Part shown: positions 1-10,418 of the stretch, one piece after another
Numbering within the stretch: position 1 is the stretch's first letter
How the letters are laid out: each line of letters begins with the position of its first letter
Origin: Aquila chrysaetos chrysaetos
Lineage: Eukaryota; Chordata; Aves; Accipitriformes; Accipitridae
Assembly (NCBI RefSeq): GCF_900496995.4
Contig: NC_044019.1
Span: forward strand, 5,119,501-5,183,500
DNA: 64,000 nt
Direction of reading: 5' to 3'
The notes under the pieces: generated by a model
Seen by the model: the letters and a program-made list of their open reading frames with translations, nothing else
Databases searched by the model: none
What the model was told of the DNA's origin: nothing
Position numbers and translations under genes: made by a program

Positions 1-1245
1 GCATCCAGCCCTGCAGGTGTTGCTCAAGGTGATGCTTTGAATGGCGTGGTTGGTTTGAAATGGATGTACATCCGTGCTGCCGAAGGGGCTCTCGGGGGTC
101 CCCGAAGGGCAATGCACTGGGGTTGGGTCGGGGCGGCTCTGCGGCACCCTACGGTTGTTTGCTAGGCTGAGGTCAGGGCTACGCCAGCAGCTCAAACCCT
201 TCCCTTGCACTCCCTTCCCGTTGCTCAGAGCATCCTCCGCAGCCCCAAGCTCATTTAGACGCACCCTAACTAATTAACAAAAGTGTCAGTTTGAACACAA
301 GCATCTCTGTGCATGGCTAAACCTGCCCGTAACATCCCCGGGGTGGGGTTCAGCCCTACACGGAGAGGGGGCTGAATTCAGCCCTGGTGCATGGGGGGGG
401 AACCCTTGGTTGCCAAATGAAAAGATAATTGGGACCGCTCATAGAAGAACCCCATCGTGTGACGGGGTACCTGGAGTAAATTGGGGTGAGGGGATTGAGT
501 AGCTCCCATCTCAGATGGTTGCTGCTCTGCTGCCCTGGCTGGAGACCAGGAGAGCGGATTGGTGTAGGAAAGAGGTTCCTGGCCTCAATGGTAATATCAA
601 TTCCCTTCACTTTATCCTTTTCTCCATCTCAGCAGGGTCAGGAAAGTGTGCCAGCGGGGACAGAGACCCATCGGGTTATGCTGTCAGTAGAACTGGGAGG
701 TGGAGGCTGCAAAAACCATTTCTCTCTGGGAGAAAATAGCAGCTCGGACCAGCATCCAGCACCAAGAGTGTTCCTTCCTTGTTCACCTTGGCTGCAAATG
801 GCAGCCCCTTGCTCAAGGGTGGAAATATTTGAATTGAACTTTTTAAAATTTTAAATACGGCATAAAAAATGTCTTTTCTTTGAAAAGTTCTTCTCAGTTC
901 TTTTTATTTTCCAAGCTCTTTTGCAAATGCATCTCTTCTTAGAAAAGTTTCATTCCAAGTTAAACAAAAAGCTGAGAATTTGTGTTATTGTCAGGTTTTG
1001 CCTCACCTAGATTAAAAAATAGTTCTCTCAGGTAGACTCACACTTCTTTGATCTCTGCTTTTTGAGTAAAGTGGAAAAAAAATCAGTTATTCACGCCGTG
1101 CTCTGCTAGGCGTGCTTGGCCGTGCTGGGTAAGCGCTTCCCCAACCCCCTGCCAGATGTGCCAGGGGTGGGAAGGCTGGGGGGGGGCCGGGGCTGTAGCC
1201 ACCTCCCCAGGCAGGATGGGGCTGTGCTGGTGAGGGCAAAACAGC

Positions 1246-1336
1246 GATGGGGATGACTGGGATGATTGGGATGACTGGATGATTGGGATGACTGCATAAT
1301 GGGGATGACTGGGATGACTGGGATGATGGGGATGAA
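1246..1336. repeat. Short tandem repeat, GGGATGACT-like 9-10 bp unit
   Basis: About nine imperfect copies of a GGGATGACT / GGGATGATT unit run head to tail inside OPRD1 intron 1. Some copies carry one extra or missing base, so the array is a decayed microsatellite or minisatellite. No function is implied. Confidence 0.8.
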
Positions 1337-4300
1337 AATTTAGCCTCCAGAGCTGGGGTTTTGGGGCAGGATTCAGCCCCCTCCAGGATTGGGCTGAGAA
1401 TCAAACCCACTGCACAGGTGTGGGGGGGTCAATCCTGGTGACTCCCTGAGCTGCAAACGAAGCCGATGCTCCAGGAAAGAGGTTTATCACGCGCAGCAGA
1501 TCAAACCGGCCGCTTCTGCTGATGGAGCTCCCCGGGCTGCCAAACCCATCGCAATTAAGTGAGTGCCTTGATTGGGAAGTTATGCACTTGAACGAAACAA
1601 TCTGGAAGGTGCTGAGGGAGAGATGAGGCTGGAGGTGATGGAGTGAGCGCAGGGTGGCTCTGCATTCCAGCAGCAATGCCAGCAACTGGACTCCCAGGTA
1701 AGGACCCCATAGCTCTCCAAACCTCTCCAAAAATAAATAAGTGAAAGAAACCACTTGCAAAACTCCTGGAGCTGCTAAAAGCCACCGCCTTAAAGAGCCT
1801 GGCTTAACAAATCCTGCGCCCAGCAAAGGGATGCCCTTGCAGCCTGTGCGGGAGCTGGCGGGGGGTTGATGGGCTCTGCGGGGACGTGGGCACTCGCAAG
1901 CCTGAGCTCGCAGCTGCAAATTGCTTCCAGGGGTATTTTTAAAAGCTCCTGACAATGCAGTGGTAATTGCAGCGCCGGTCGCCGTCAGAGCTGCTGACGG
2001 AGGGTGCTGGGCAGGCTGAGCTCCCTCCGGGCTCACGGCTGGCTTTCGGCTGCTCTGGGCAAGAAGAAGTGCTTTGGGTTTCGGCTGTGCTCGGCTCTCT
2101 GGGGTGCCGGGTGCCCATTCGGGGAGCTCAGCTGGGGGCTGCGGACCAGGGTTCTGCGTGTACCTGCTCCCTGGCACACACGGGCTCTGCGGCATCCTCA
2201 GCGCTGCATCCCCACGGACCCCGAGGTCCCCGAGCCCCGCAGGATGCTCTCCAGCCATGCTTGCAGGCTGCCCGGGCACCTGCACGGGCCCTAAGGGCGG
2301 TGGGACGTGACACTGGGAGGTGTCCCCAGGGCTGCGAGGCAAATGCCCAGCATCTCCCCGGCAGCGAGGTCTGAACCTGAGCTGATCCCGTTTCACAGCC
2401 CTATCCTGCATGGTCATGGGTTTCCCCAGTGGAGCCTACCTAGTCCTGACCTAAACCCTGCCAACGTGGAGCAACTCTGCCAACGAACCCCTGTGAAACT
2501 CCGGGTGGGCTCGGCCACGTAAGGGGCAAAGGCACGTGCTGGGCCCCATGTGTGTCCGCAGCCCCTCCTGTCCCAGGGACTCAAAGGACGGCATTTATTC
2601 ATTCCTTGGGAGATGTGTTTAATTCCAGCATCAGCTGGTGGGTTGGAAAATGGGGGGCTAGAAACCACGGCAATGGGAACTGTGGATGCTGTAGAGTCAG
2701 GCTTTCTAAAGCATGGGTAACATTAGGTTACTTAGTGAGTTAAATAGGGAGGATGTTGTTTGCACATTAAAGCTTTCTCTTTAAAATGCCTTCCCTCTTC
2801 TCACAGAGCAGAACCAGCTGGAGGGGGTCTAATAACACTCATCCTTCACCTTGACACCGTATGTGGCGTATGTCTCTGCAACAATTACCTTAATTTCCTT
2901 TTTCAGTCTAGGGTTGATTTTTAAAGCTACTTCGAGTGGATGAAAAATCCCATCCAGCGTTGGGTAGGGTCAGCGAGTGACACCCCCATCCCGCTACCCA
3001 TCCGCCCACCCTCTCGGGTGCTGAAAAATACACAGCAGAGCTACCCAAAGAGCGGGGAGCCAGGCGCAAGGGTGATGGGCAGTCCGTTGTGGCTCAGGGA
3101 CATGTTTCAGGCTGGTTTCCTTCCCCCCCGGTGAGTCACCGCATTTATTTCGTGCGCAGGCAGTGCCAGGCTGTGCTGACCTCCTGTAACCATCGCTATG
3201 GACTGAAAGTGCTGGGGGGAGGTGGGGGTGGAAATCATTAAAAATGGGGATTTGGGGGGGTTGCCTAAATCCAGCCACGAGCTCTGGTTTGGCCCCAGGG
3301 TTTTGGCTCCGGCTGGGGTTACAGCAACCCCTCCCTGGGGCAATGGAAACGGGGATTAACCCCATGAATCCTGGGCCCCCCAGGACAAGTCCCCTCCGGT
3401 GTGGGAGGGGGTGCTGTGAAGCCCAGGCACCCAGCGAGACCCCTGCTCCCTCCTGCCAGGCTGGAGGTGGCGAAGTCTCTGTGCCGTCGCCGACAGCGGT
3501 GTGACGGCGAGCGTGGCTCCTGCCTCTGCTGCCAGTGGGGTCTGGGGGCCATGGAGGGCTCTGCCAGCCCCCGTTGCCGGCGGTTGGTCCTGTGGTCTGC
3601 AAGACTCGGCTTTATTGTCCCGTATTAACAGCAGCCTTGGCCATGTCAACACATCTTACCCAGACAGCATCAACCAGCATCTCGGACAAAGGGGCTGTTC
3701 GTATGGGCAGGAAATTTTGCACCCCGGCACAAGCGCCGGGCTGGGTACAGCAGCGTCTCACTGTGCCCCGTCTACTGAAAAGGGGAGCATTGGGGTCCTT
3801 GGCTTGTCCTGGGGTGCAGAGACCCAGCAGACCCCCTCCCTGCCCAGGGAAAGCCTCAGCAGAGGTGCCTCTGCCAGCCAAGGTCCTGCCCTGGCTCCTG
3901 CTTTCCCACTGCAATGCTGGAGGGAGTCAAAGTGGGGTTCGGGGTCCCCCGGGACATGAGTGGGTGTCTGCTGCTGGAGCTGGTACCTTGTGTTGTGGGG
4001 GCTAGGGAACAGCTCGGCCATGGTGTGAGCTGGGGCTGGGCAATGCGGGCTCCTGCTCTTTGTTAGAGAAAAGCAGGAGTCAGCCGGCTGCGGGAGGTGC
4101 CGACGGCATGAACAGGAGCTCCCGGTGGAGCTGGGAATGGGCTGGGGTGGGTAATTTGTGCTCTGTGCATCTCAGGTCCCAGGGATGGAGTGGGGTAGGT
4201 ACCAGTGGGAGCCCACCAGCCCCTCTCCCCTGGCTGTGGGCTCGGGACCCTCCCTGAGAACAGGGCAGCTCTTACCATTTGTTTGTTGGAAAGAAACACC

Positions 4301-4529
4301 CTGCTCACCTCTCGCCTCTCCCAAACCGCAGTGTGACCAGCCCTGCGGCTCCTCTTCCCCCCCGCTCCCCACGCAGGGGTGAGGAACACGCGGCTGCTGG
4401 GGTCGGGGTATGTCCCCCCCAGCTTCTCCCCCAAACGCCGGCTCCCGTGCAACCCCGGTGCTGCTCCGTGCACACGCAGTCTTTGCTTTTTCCTCCCGCA
4501 CAGCGTCTGGTCACCCCCCACTCACGTGT

Positions 4530-4935
4530 GTGCTTGCACACACGCTGTTCACACACACATCACACCCGTCGGGTACACCCATCTCGGTGCTACCTGCTCA
4601 CAAGCATCTAGTGCACACCCACCCTCGCTCCCGTTGCTGTTTCACACCCAGTGCACACTCATCCCTGGTGCGCGCTTCTCCTGCTGTCTCACACACGGCA
4701 CACGCTCGGTCCTGGTGCGCATTCGCTCCTGCTGCTGCCTTACCCCTGGTGCACACTCACTTCTGCTGCTGCCTCACACACGGTGCACACCCAGTCCTGG
4801 GGCACGCTCGCTTCTCCTGCCATCTCGCGTCTCGCACGTGGTGCACACTCATCCCGGTGCACGCCGGCTCCAGCTGCCGTCTCGCACTTGATGCACGCTC
4901 GCCCAAGGTGCACGCTCACCCCCCACGCACGCTCC
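4530..4935. repeat. Degenerate GTGCAC-rich minisatellite in OPRD1 intron 1
   Basis: Irregular repeats built from GGTGCACACTC, CTCCTGCTGCTG and CTCACACACGG blocks, with an approximate 45-55 bp period, fill the first 500 bases of the intron after the exon 1 donor. GTGCAC, or a one-base variant, recurs more than ten times. The array ends about 100 bases from the donor site. Confidence 0.65.
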
Positions 4936-5037
4936 CCTCTCACCCCCAGCCCTCCCCACGCTCCCTCGCTCGCCCTTTTCACGCCCTCCCCGGGGCCGAG
5001 GCCGGCGTGGGGTGCCGCCGGGGCACCCCGCTCTCAC

Positions 5038-5267
5038 CTGACGATGCCGTACATGACCAGGACGTTGCCCAGCAGCCCCACCACGCACACCACGGAGTAG
5101 AGCGCGGTGATGACGATGGCGATGAGGATGGACGTGGCGTTCTTGGCCCGCTGCGGCCCCGTGTCGTTGACCCCGTGGCCGGGCAGGGGGGCCCAGGCGG
5201 TCCCGTTGCCCCAGGTGGTACCGGCAGCCGTGGGCAGCTCCGTGGGCAGCTCCGTGGGCAGCTCCAT
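5038..5267 (-). CDS. OPRD1: Delta opioid receptor, coding exon 1 (gene partial)
   Basis: This exon encodes the first 76 residues, plus two bases of codon 77, of a class A G-protein-coupled receptor for enkephalins, which couples to Gi/o at the plasma membrane. Residues 1-46 are the extracellular N terminus, with three N-glycosylation sequons (N21-G-T, N34-D-T, N43-A-T). Residues 47-72 are TM1, with N68 as the conserved Asn 1.50 in GLLGNVLVM. The segment ending LVMYGIVR identifies delta: as I recall, mu has FLVMYVIVR and kappa SLVMFVIIR. The exon ends AG|GTGAGAG at 5038/5037, the phase expected for the intron before YTKMKTATN in opioid receptors. Residues 2-13 are three copies of ELPT. Translation start: the first in-frame ATG, 5267-5265. 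The remaining exons lie outside the window. Confidence 0.93.
5229..5264 (-). repeat. OPRD1: In-frame 12-bp coding repeat, ELPT x3
   Basis: Three identical 12-base units directly follow the OPRD1 start codon and encode the tetrapeptide ELPT three times at residues 2-13 of the extracellular tail. Perfect identity suggests a recent slippage expansion and a length polymorphism. Confidence 0.9.
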
Positions 5268-5299
5268 GACCCGCTGCCGGCCGGGGCCCCGCCGTGGCT

Positions 5300-5346
5300 G
5301 GCCGGGCGCATCCGAGGACCGCGGGTTCGAATCCCGCTCCCGGCCA
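5300..5346 (+). other. tRNA-like T arm plus acceptor stem (incomplete tRNA)
   Basis: The plus strand shows a perfect 7-bp acceptor-like helix (GGCCGGG at 5300-5306 with CCCGGCC at 5339-5345) enclosing a perfect T arm: GCGGG, loop TTCGAAT, CCCGC at 5321-5337. One extra base separates T stem and acceptor. Positions 5324-5334 match the RNA polymerase III B-box consensus GGTTCGANTCC exactly. Only 14 bases lie between the 5' acceptor strand and the T arm, so D and anticodon arms are missing. A second GGCCGGG at 5279-5285 gives a 68-base version, still without a good D arm. It may be a tRNA-derived relic or chance in GC-rich DNA. On the minus strand it lies in the predicted OPRD1 5' leader. Confidence 0.5.
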
Positions 5347-5390
5347 GAGCCGCCGCCGTCTCCCGCACCCGTGCGGTGGCCGGGGACGCC

Positions 5391-5395
5391 TTATA
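5391..5395 (-). promoter_or_regulatory. OPRD1: TATA-like element upstream of OPRD1
   Basis: The minus strand reads GGGTTTATAAGGCG here, about 125 bases upstream of the OPRD1 ATG. If used, transcription would start near 5360 and the leader would be roughly 90-100 bases. Sequence match only. Confidence 0.35.
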
Positions 5396-5454
5396 AACCC
5401 GGCGTGTCCCCCGAGCCACGTGGGGCCGGGGGCGGCCCTGCCCGCCCGCCTGCC

Positions 5455-5975
5455 CCCACCCCTGCCTGCCTCCCACCTCCCGCCAGCAGCTCCCTGCCTG
5501 CACACCCCCCCCCCGTCCCTGCCTGTTCCCCCCGCTCCCTGCCTGCTATCCTCCCCCCTGCTCCCTATCTGTCGCCCCCCCGCCCGCACTCCTGCCTTCC
5601 TCCCCCCCCCAGCCCGACAGGTCCTTGTCTCCCTTCCCGGTCTCTCTTTCCCCCATCCCTGCCTGCCTCCCCCATCCCTCCCTTCCTGCCTGCTTTTCTC
5701 CCCCCCAGATCCCTACCTGCATCCCCCCCCCCCGCATCGCTGTCTTCCCCCTCCCCATCCCTGCCTACCTCCCCCTGCTCCCTGCCTTCCCAGCCCCTGC
5801 CTGACCCCCCCCCCCCAATCTCTGCCTCCCTTCCCACCACCCAGGTCCCTACCTGCACCCCCCCCCGCCTCCATCCCTGCCTCTCCCCCATCCCTGCCTG
5901 CTTTCCCCGCCCCAATCCCTGTTTGTGTCCCCCCCCCTCGGTCCCTGCCTGCCCCCCATCCCTGCTTGCCGCCCT
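5455..5975. repeat. C-rich polypyrimidine minisatellite upstream of OPRD1
   Basis: Roughly 500 bases of variations on TCCCTGCCTGCCTCCCCCC on the plus strand, with few purines. Unit length is irregular at about 25-40 bases. The minus strand, which is OPRD1 sense, is correspondingly G-rich with many runs of four or more G, so G-quadruplex or triplex structures are possible. Confidence 0.8.
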
Positions 5976-6197
5976 CCTTCGGAGCGGGCGGCGAGGGCTG
6001 CGGGGGCGGCCCCGAGCATCCCGGGGTGGGGGCCCGGGCTTGAGGGAGAGTGCGATCTATCTCGGCGCTATGGCTGTTTCGGGTTTTCTTTGTCTGGAAG
6101 AAGGGGGGGACACAAACAGCGCCCTTGTCCCCAAAGCAAAGCTGGGGTTCCTCCAGTTCCCCCCCCCCCCCGCCCTGTGCCTTTTCTCCCCCCATAT

Positions 6198-6516
6198 ACT
6201 GGGGGGTGGGGGGTTGGGGGGTGCTGGATGGGTTTAGGGGATGCTGAGGAGGTTTGAGGGGATGTTGCAGGGGGATTTGGGAGGGATGCTGTGGGGTGGG
6301 GGGTTGGGGGAGGGAATTAGAGGGACACTGGGGGGTCTTAGGAGGGATGCTTGGGGGGAGATCTGGGAGGTTGCTGTGGGGTGAGGGGTTTGGGGGGATA
6401 CTGAAGAGGGACTTGGAGAATAATGCTGGGGGGGCTTAGGAGGGATGCTGGGGGGCAGTTCAGGAGGGTTGCTGCTGCAGGGTGAGGGATTTAGGGGGAT
6501 GCTGCAGGGTGGGGGT
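6198..6516. repeat. G-rich purine repeat, GGGATGCTGGGG-type
   Basis: Imperfect repeats containing GGGATGCTG followed by runs of 4-7 G on the plus strand. It mirrors the C-rich tract 220 bases to its left, so the G-rich strand switches from minus to plus across about 5.98-6.20 kb. Confidence 0.75.
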
Positions 6517-8735
6517 GCAAACACGGACCCATCAGCACCACCTGCTCAGCAGAGCTGGGCTCTGTGGGATGCTGAAGGTCACCCTCCCCTTACCAAGGAT
6601 GCTTACCATCCTTGGGGCAGGACCACCCCCCCTCCTCTGACAGGTCTCCCCCCCTTTCAGGGTCTGCAAAGCAGAGAGGCAGGAGCCTTATTTTTCCTGG
6701 AGACCCAGTGGATGCAGGGGCTGTGGGAACCCATGTTTGGGGTGCCTCCATCGCCTCTTCGATTTGGGGATGGATTAATTCATTGCCCTGTGCCCTGGGA
6801 CAGAGCTGGCTCAGCCAGAGAGGATGGTTTGCTGCAATTTTGGGTGCTTTTGGCTCAGGAGGGAACGGAGCAGGGGACACAGGACATGGAGGAAAGGCCA
6901 GCAGCTGGTTCAACCCTTGAGGTGGGGTTTTCAGTCTGTGTAGTGCTCTGCCAGCATGAAACTCTTGCAGTGTCAAAGCATGCAGATATTTCATCAAGAG
7001 CCTCATAAAAACACCTAGGAGGGAATTAATAGCTTTTCACTCATCCGATGGTTCAGATGGTAAACAGCTCCTGGGCTGCTGACCGAGGAGGCAGCAATGA
7101 CATGTGGTGGGTTTCTGCCATCATGGAGCGAGGGTTTTGGTGGCAGTGGTCCTGGCTTTGTCCCGGGAGGCTAGTGGGATGGGTACAGGCAGGAATTAGG
7201 AGCACAGGGATGGTTTTAATGTGCTATATCTGCCTTGGGTCCTGCACTTTGCATCCTCATGAGATGCATCAGCCTCGCTGCCTGGAAGGTGTTTCCATTC
7301 CTGTGATGGTTCTGCAAGGAGGCACCGAAAACCCAGGCAGGGCAGAGGGCTATGTCCTGCATGTGCGTGTCCTCCAGCACACAGGCTTTAAACACCTTCC
7401 CGGGCTGAAAACAGCCTCCCAGGCCCAGAGCAAGGCGGCGAGTCTCTGCTGTGCACAGCTCTGACACAGTCCGGCTGCTGATCGCTCCCGGCGGGAGGGA
7501 AACGTCGGATCGGGGAGTGCAAAATAGCTTTAAGCGTGGCTGAGGAGCTCTTTGGAAGAAGGCTCATCCCTTCGCTTAGCTCCCGGCATGGCCGGAGAAC
7601 CCACACTGACCCTTTTCCAAGGAGTTATCTGCAAAGGACTAATCATCCTGACAGGTTCCAGCAAACATGTCCTCTCGGCTCAGCTCCAGCATTTATTTAT
7701 TTTTTTCAGCTGGAATGTTAAAAATAAACCCAGTGGATACATAAAACAAATGGAAAATCTTTAAAGGGCTGTGCTGTTCATCTGCCTGCATTCAGTTGTT
7801 GCTGCTCTGCCTGCTGAGCTGGGCTACTGCCATGGATGTAGTTTCCAAAATTGGGGAAACTGAGGTAGGGAGGTCAAGTCTGAGAGGAAAGCATCACCCC
7901 ATTGCCATGGATGGAGCCTGAGGACCGTGCATACAGCAGGTGAAGGGAAGCAATGGCTCCTGCAAGTCCTGACCCCCATCGCTGGTGCCAGGAGCGAGGA
8001 TGCCCGGGCAGCCGGGACTTCTCTCTGCACCCTGAATTTTATCGGTGACACTTTATCTTGGCTTGAGTCCTGCTCTCCTATGGGGATTGCTCCTCTTAGG
8101 AAGTTCTCCATGGCATTGCCTTAGCTTGTATTATTTTCTCCTCCACACCCTGGATAATGGGGGGAGGCTGCCTCTCCCACCCCCTCCGAACAGCCCCTGC
8201 GCAGAAGAGGAGTTAAATCAAATCGAGGTGGCGAGAGCGATGCTGAGGCTGTCGAGGAGGAAAATTCATGTTGCTCATCTGCCTGGTGAGCTGGGGTCCA
8301 TCTGGAGGGATTTACAGGCACGGCTGCTAACAGCGGCGTTTTGATTTATTCAGAGGCTGCAAACTCGACAAAGCATATTTCACCATGGGAAGACCCTCTT
8401 CCCCTCCGGAATTTATTGGTTTTAATTAAAATGGCCATAAAAATAACATGCAGGAGCTATGAATCTGCTCTGGCAGGACTCCAGTCAAAATCCATGGGAA
8501 TCTCTGGAGGTTAATGGAGGAGGAAACAAGGGGAGATGATTTCTCCCCAAAGATTTTCAGAAACTCAGGAGGACACTGATCCTCCGTACATGCCGCTCAC
8601 CTTGTCTGGCGTGGTCCTGTCGGAGAGAGCCTTGCATCAGGGCTCCGGCAACGCTGGGACGGCTGCGTCTTGTGACGATGGCCACAGGGCAGAGGTGTGA
8701 GCCAGGGAGCCAGGTCACCAGGGCAGCTCGCCAGG

Positions 8736-8802
8736 TATATAACTATAACATAAATATAAATATATAAAAGTATAAATATATATTAATATTTATATATTGA
8801 TA
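8736..8802. repeat. AT-rich microsatellite (TATAAA/TATATA)
   Basis: About 67 bases composed almost entirely of A and T in TATAAA and TATATT steps, within a GC-rich neighbourhood. Simple repeat, intergenic. Confidence 0.9.
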
Positions 8803-10380
8803 CAATTTCCACTTTGGCAGTCAGCCTGAGTCCTGCCTGTGACAATTCAGAGCTGTGATGAATAGAGGGGAAGCTATGATTTTTATACCCCCTCCCCAGT
8901 CCTTGACTTCCCTTTTTACTGGATTTTTTCCCAAAATTTGAAGAAGCAGTGCTGGGGCAGCTGGGTGCGATGGCTTTCAGTTGGGCTGAGGGTTGCTTTT
9001 GGCAAGACGAGCAGCCCCAAGTGTTGGATGCCCCGGCTTTCCCTGGCTTGCATTGCAGTTCCTGTGCCGCTTTCTCGCCTCCTGACACTACACAAGCAGG
9101 TTTTTTATTTGTGCAGGGTTTTGTTTTTAAAGCAAATATCGCTCAGACATGGAGCTTAGCATCTGCGATCGATCCTGCGGAGACGGGGACTGACTGAAAT
9201 GCCACTGTGGGTGCTGCATCCTGGTCCCATCGTTGACCATGACCCTTCCTAACACCCTGGCATAGACCAGTGCTGGATGGTGCCCACGGGCAGGGACACA
9301 CCACGTGTGCGGACACCGTTTTTCTCTACCCCTTTGCCTGCTTTTCCATATGCCCTCAACAAAAGCATCTTGTGGACCTCTTTGTCAACAGAGTACCGCA
9401 TCCCTGGGTGCTCAAGAGGAGCTAAAATAACGCCCGTGTGGCAGCAAATGAATAAACCCCTCAACAAATCCACAGCACCAGAAGTCAAAATCAGATGCTG
9501 CTTGGAAAGTTTCCTGAATGTTTCATCTGCACCCTGCCAAGAGAGGGACTTTATTTGCACGGCTTTGCTCTTGGTAGCAAACGCAGCCCCTCATGTGGGG
9601 AAGGAACATGGTACAGGGAGGCAACGGCTCCTGTCGAGCCCACCAGCTCCTTTCCCTTCTGCTCAACAAAGCCGTCTGCCCTCGGGGCTGCGAACCCGTC
9701 GCGGGGTTTGTGGGCGAAGCCTTAAAATAGCAGGATGCGTAAGAGGAGCTGGGAGGGGGATCATCATGCGAGGAGGCAGCTGGGCTAAGCGAGGCAGACA
9801 GCAACCTGGGCAGAGCAGAGTGAGCTCCTTCTGCTGCAGGAAGAGCCTTGCCGGGATGGCTCGAGGCTGAGCCGCTGGGGTTTTCCAGGTCAAAGATGGG
9901 AAGTCGGAGACGAGATCTAGGTTCCCACAAGGCTGGAAATCCAGGCGGGTGCTGCAGCACCCAGAAAAACCACATGCAAGAAGAGCAGGGTTGTGTTTGC
10001 ACCCGGTGGGTGCTGCGGGAGGGTTGGTGGGGTGCACTGTCCTGAACCCCCCCTCAGGGACGGACCCTGGCCCATCACCTCCCCGAGCCAGAGAGCAAGC
10101 GGGCTCTAACCAGCCTGCAGCCTCCCACGGGGAAGCTGCATTGAAAGCAAGGCACAAGAAGCAGTGGGGAAGTGCTCAACCCAATTCTCTGTGATTAAGG
10201 AAGCTGCCAGGTCGGGGCTGAGTGTGGCTGTGCCCCGGCCACACAGCCAGAGCCACATGGTCCCTGTGGACCCCGGTTCCCCTTTGAGCATCCTGGGGAT
10301 GGGTGCTGGGACCAGTACCAGCCTCAGCAAGAGGTTACATGGTGGTGAGAGCAGTCCCACATGCATGATCCAAACAGGAG

Positions 10381-10418
10381 TCCGTCCGTCCATCCATCCC
10401 TTCCTCCCTCCATCCATG
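10381..10418. repeat. TCCG/CCAT/TCCC tetranucleotide run
   Basis: A short tetranucleotide-like run (TCCG, then CCAT, then TTCC/TCCC and CCAT again). Intergenic simple repeat. Confidence 0.75.

Larger units (their letters stand above)
1..5037 (-). other. OPRD1: OPRD1 intron 1, 5' part (runs off the left edge)
   Basis: Everything left of the OPRD1 exon 1 donor at 5037-5036 is intron 1 of that gene. The second opioid-receptor exon, with its very conserved TM2-TM4 region, is not found in any frame here, so it lies beyond position 1. The stretch holds an AT-rich patch near 840-1080, a short GGGATGACT-type repeat at 1246-1336 and a degenerate GTGCAC-rich minisatellite next to the donor. The long open frames in it (for example 338 codons on the minus strand at 1401-2417) are proline/serine-rich, resemble no family I know and look like chance frames in GC-rich DNA. 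Confidence 0.75.

Noticed and set aside
1401-2417. 338-codon open frame on the minus strand
   Set aside because: Low-complexity translation inside OPRD1 intron 1, no homology I recognise, and several overlapping frames are also open because the region is GC-rich.
5038-5267. Assignment of exon 1 to the mu, kappa or nociceptin receptor
   Set aside because: The TM1 segment [14 protein letters not shown] fits delta; the other opioid receptors differ at several of these positions as I recall them.
5279-5346. A complete functional tRNA gene
   Set aside because: A 68-base fold can be drawn, but there is no anticodon arm or proper D arm, and there is an extra base between T stem and acceptor. Kept only as a tRNA-like segment.
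9277-9870. 197-codon plus-strand frame in the OPRD1-TCEA3 gap
   Set aside because: The composition is less biased than others, but there are no domains, no flanking splice signals that extend it and no recognised homologue. Left as probable non-coding.
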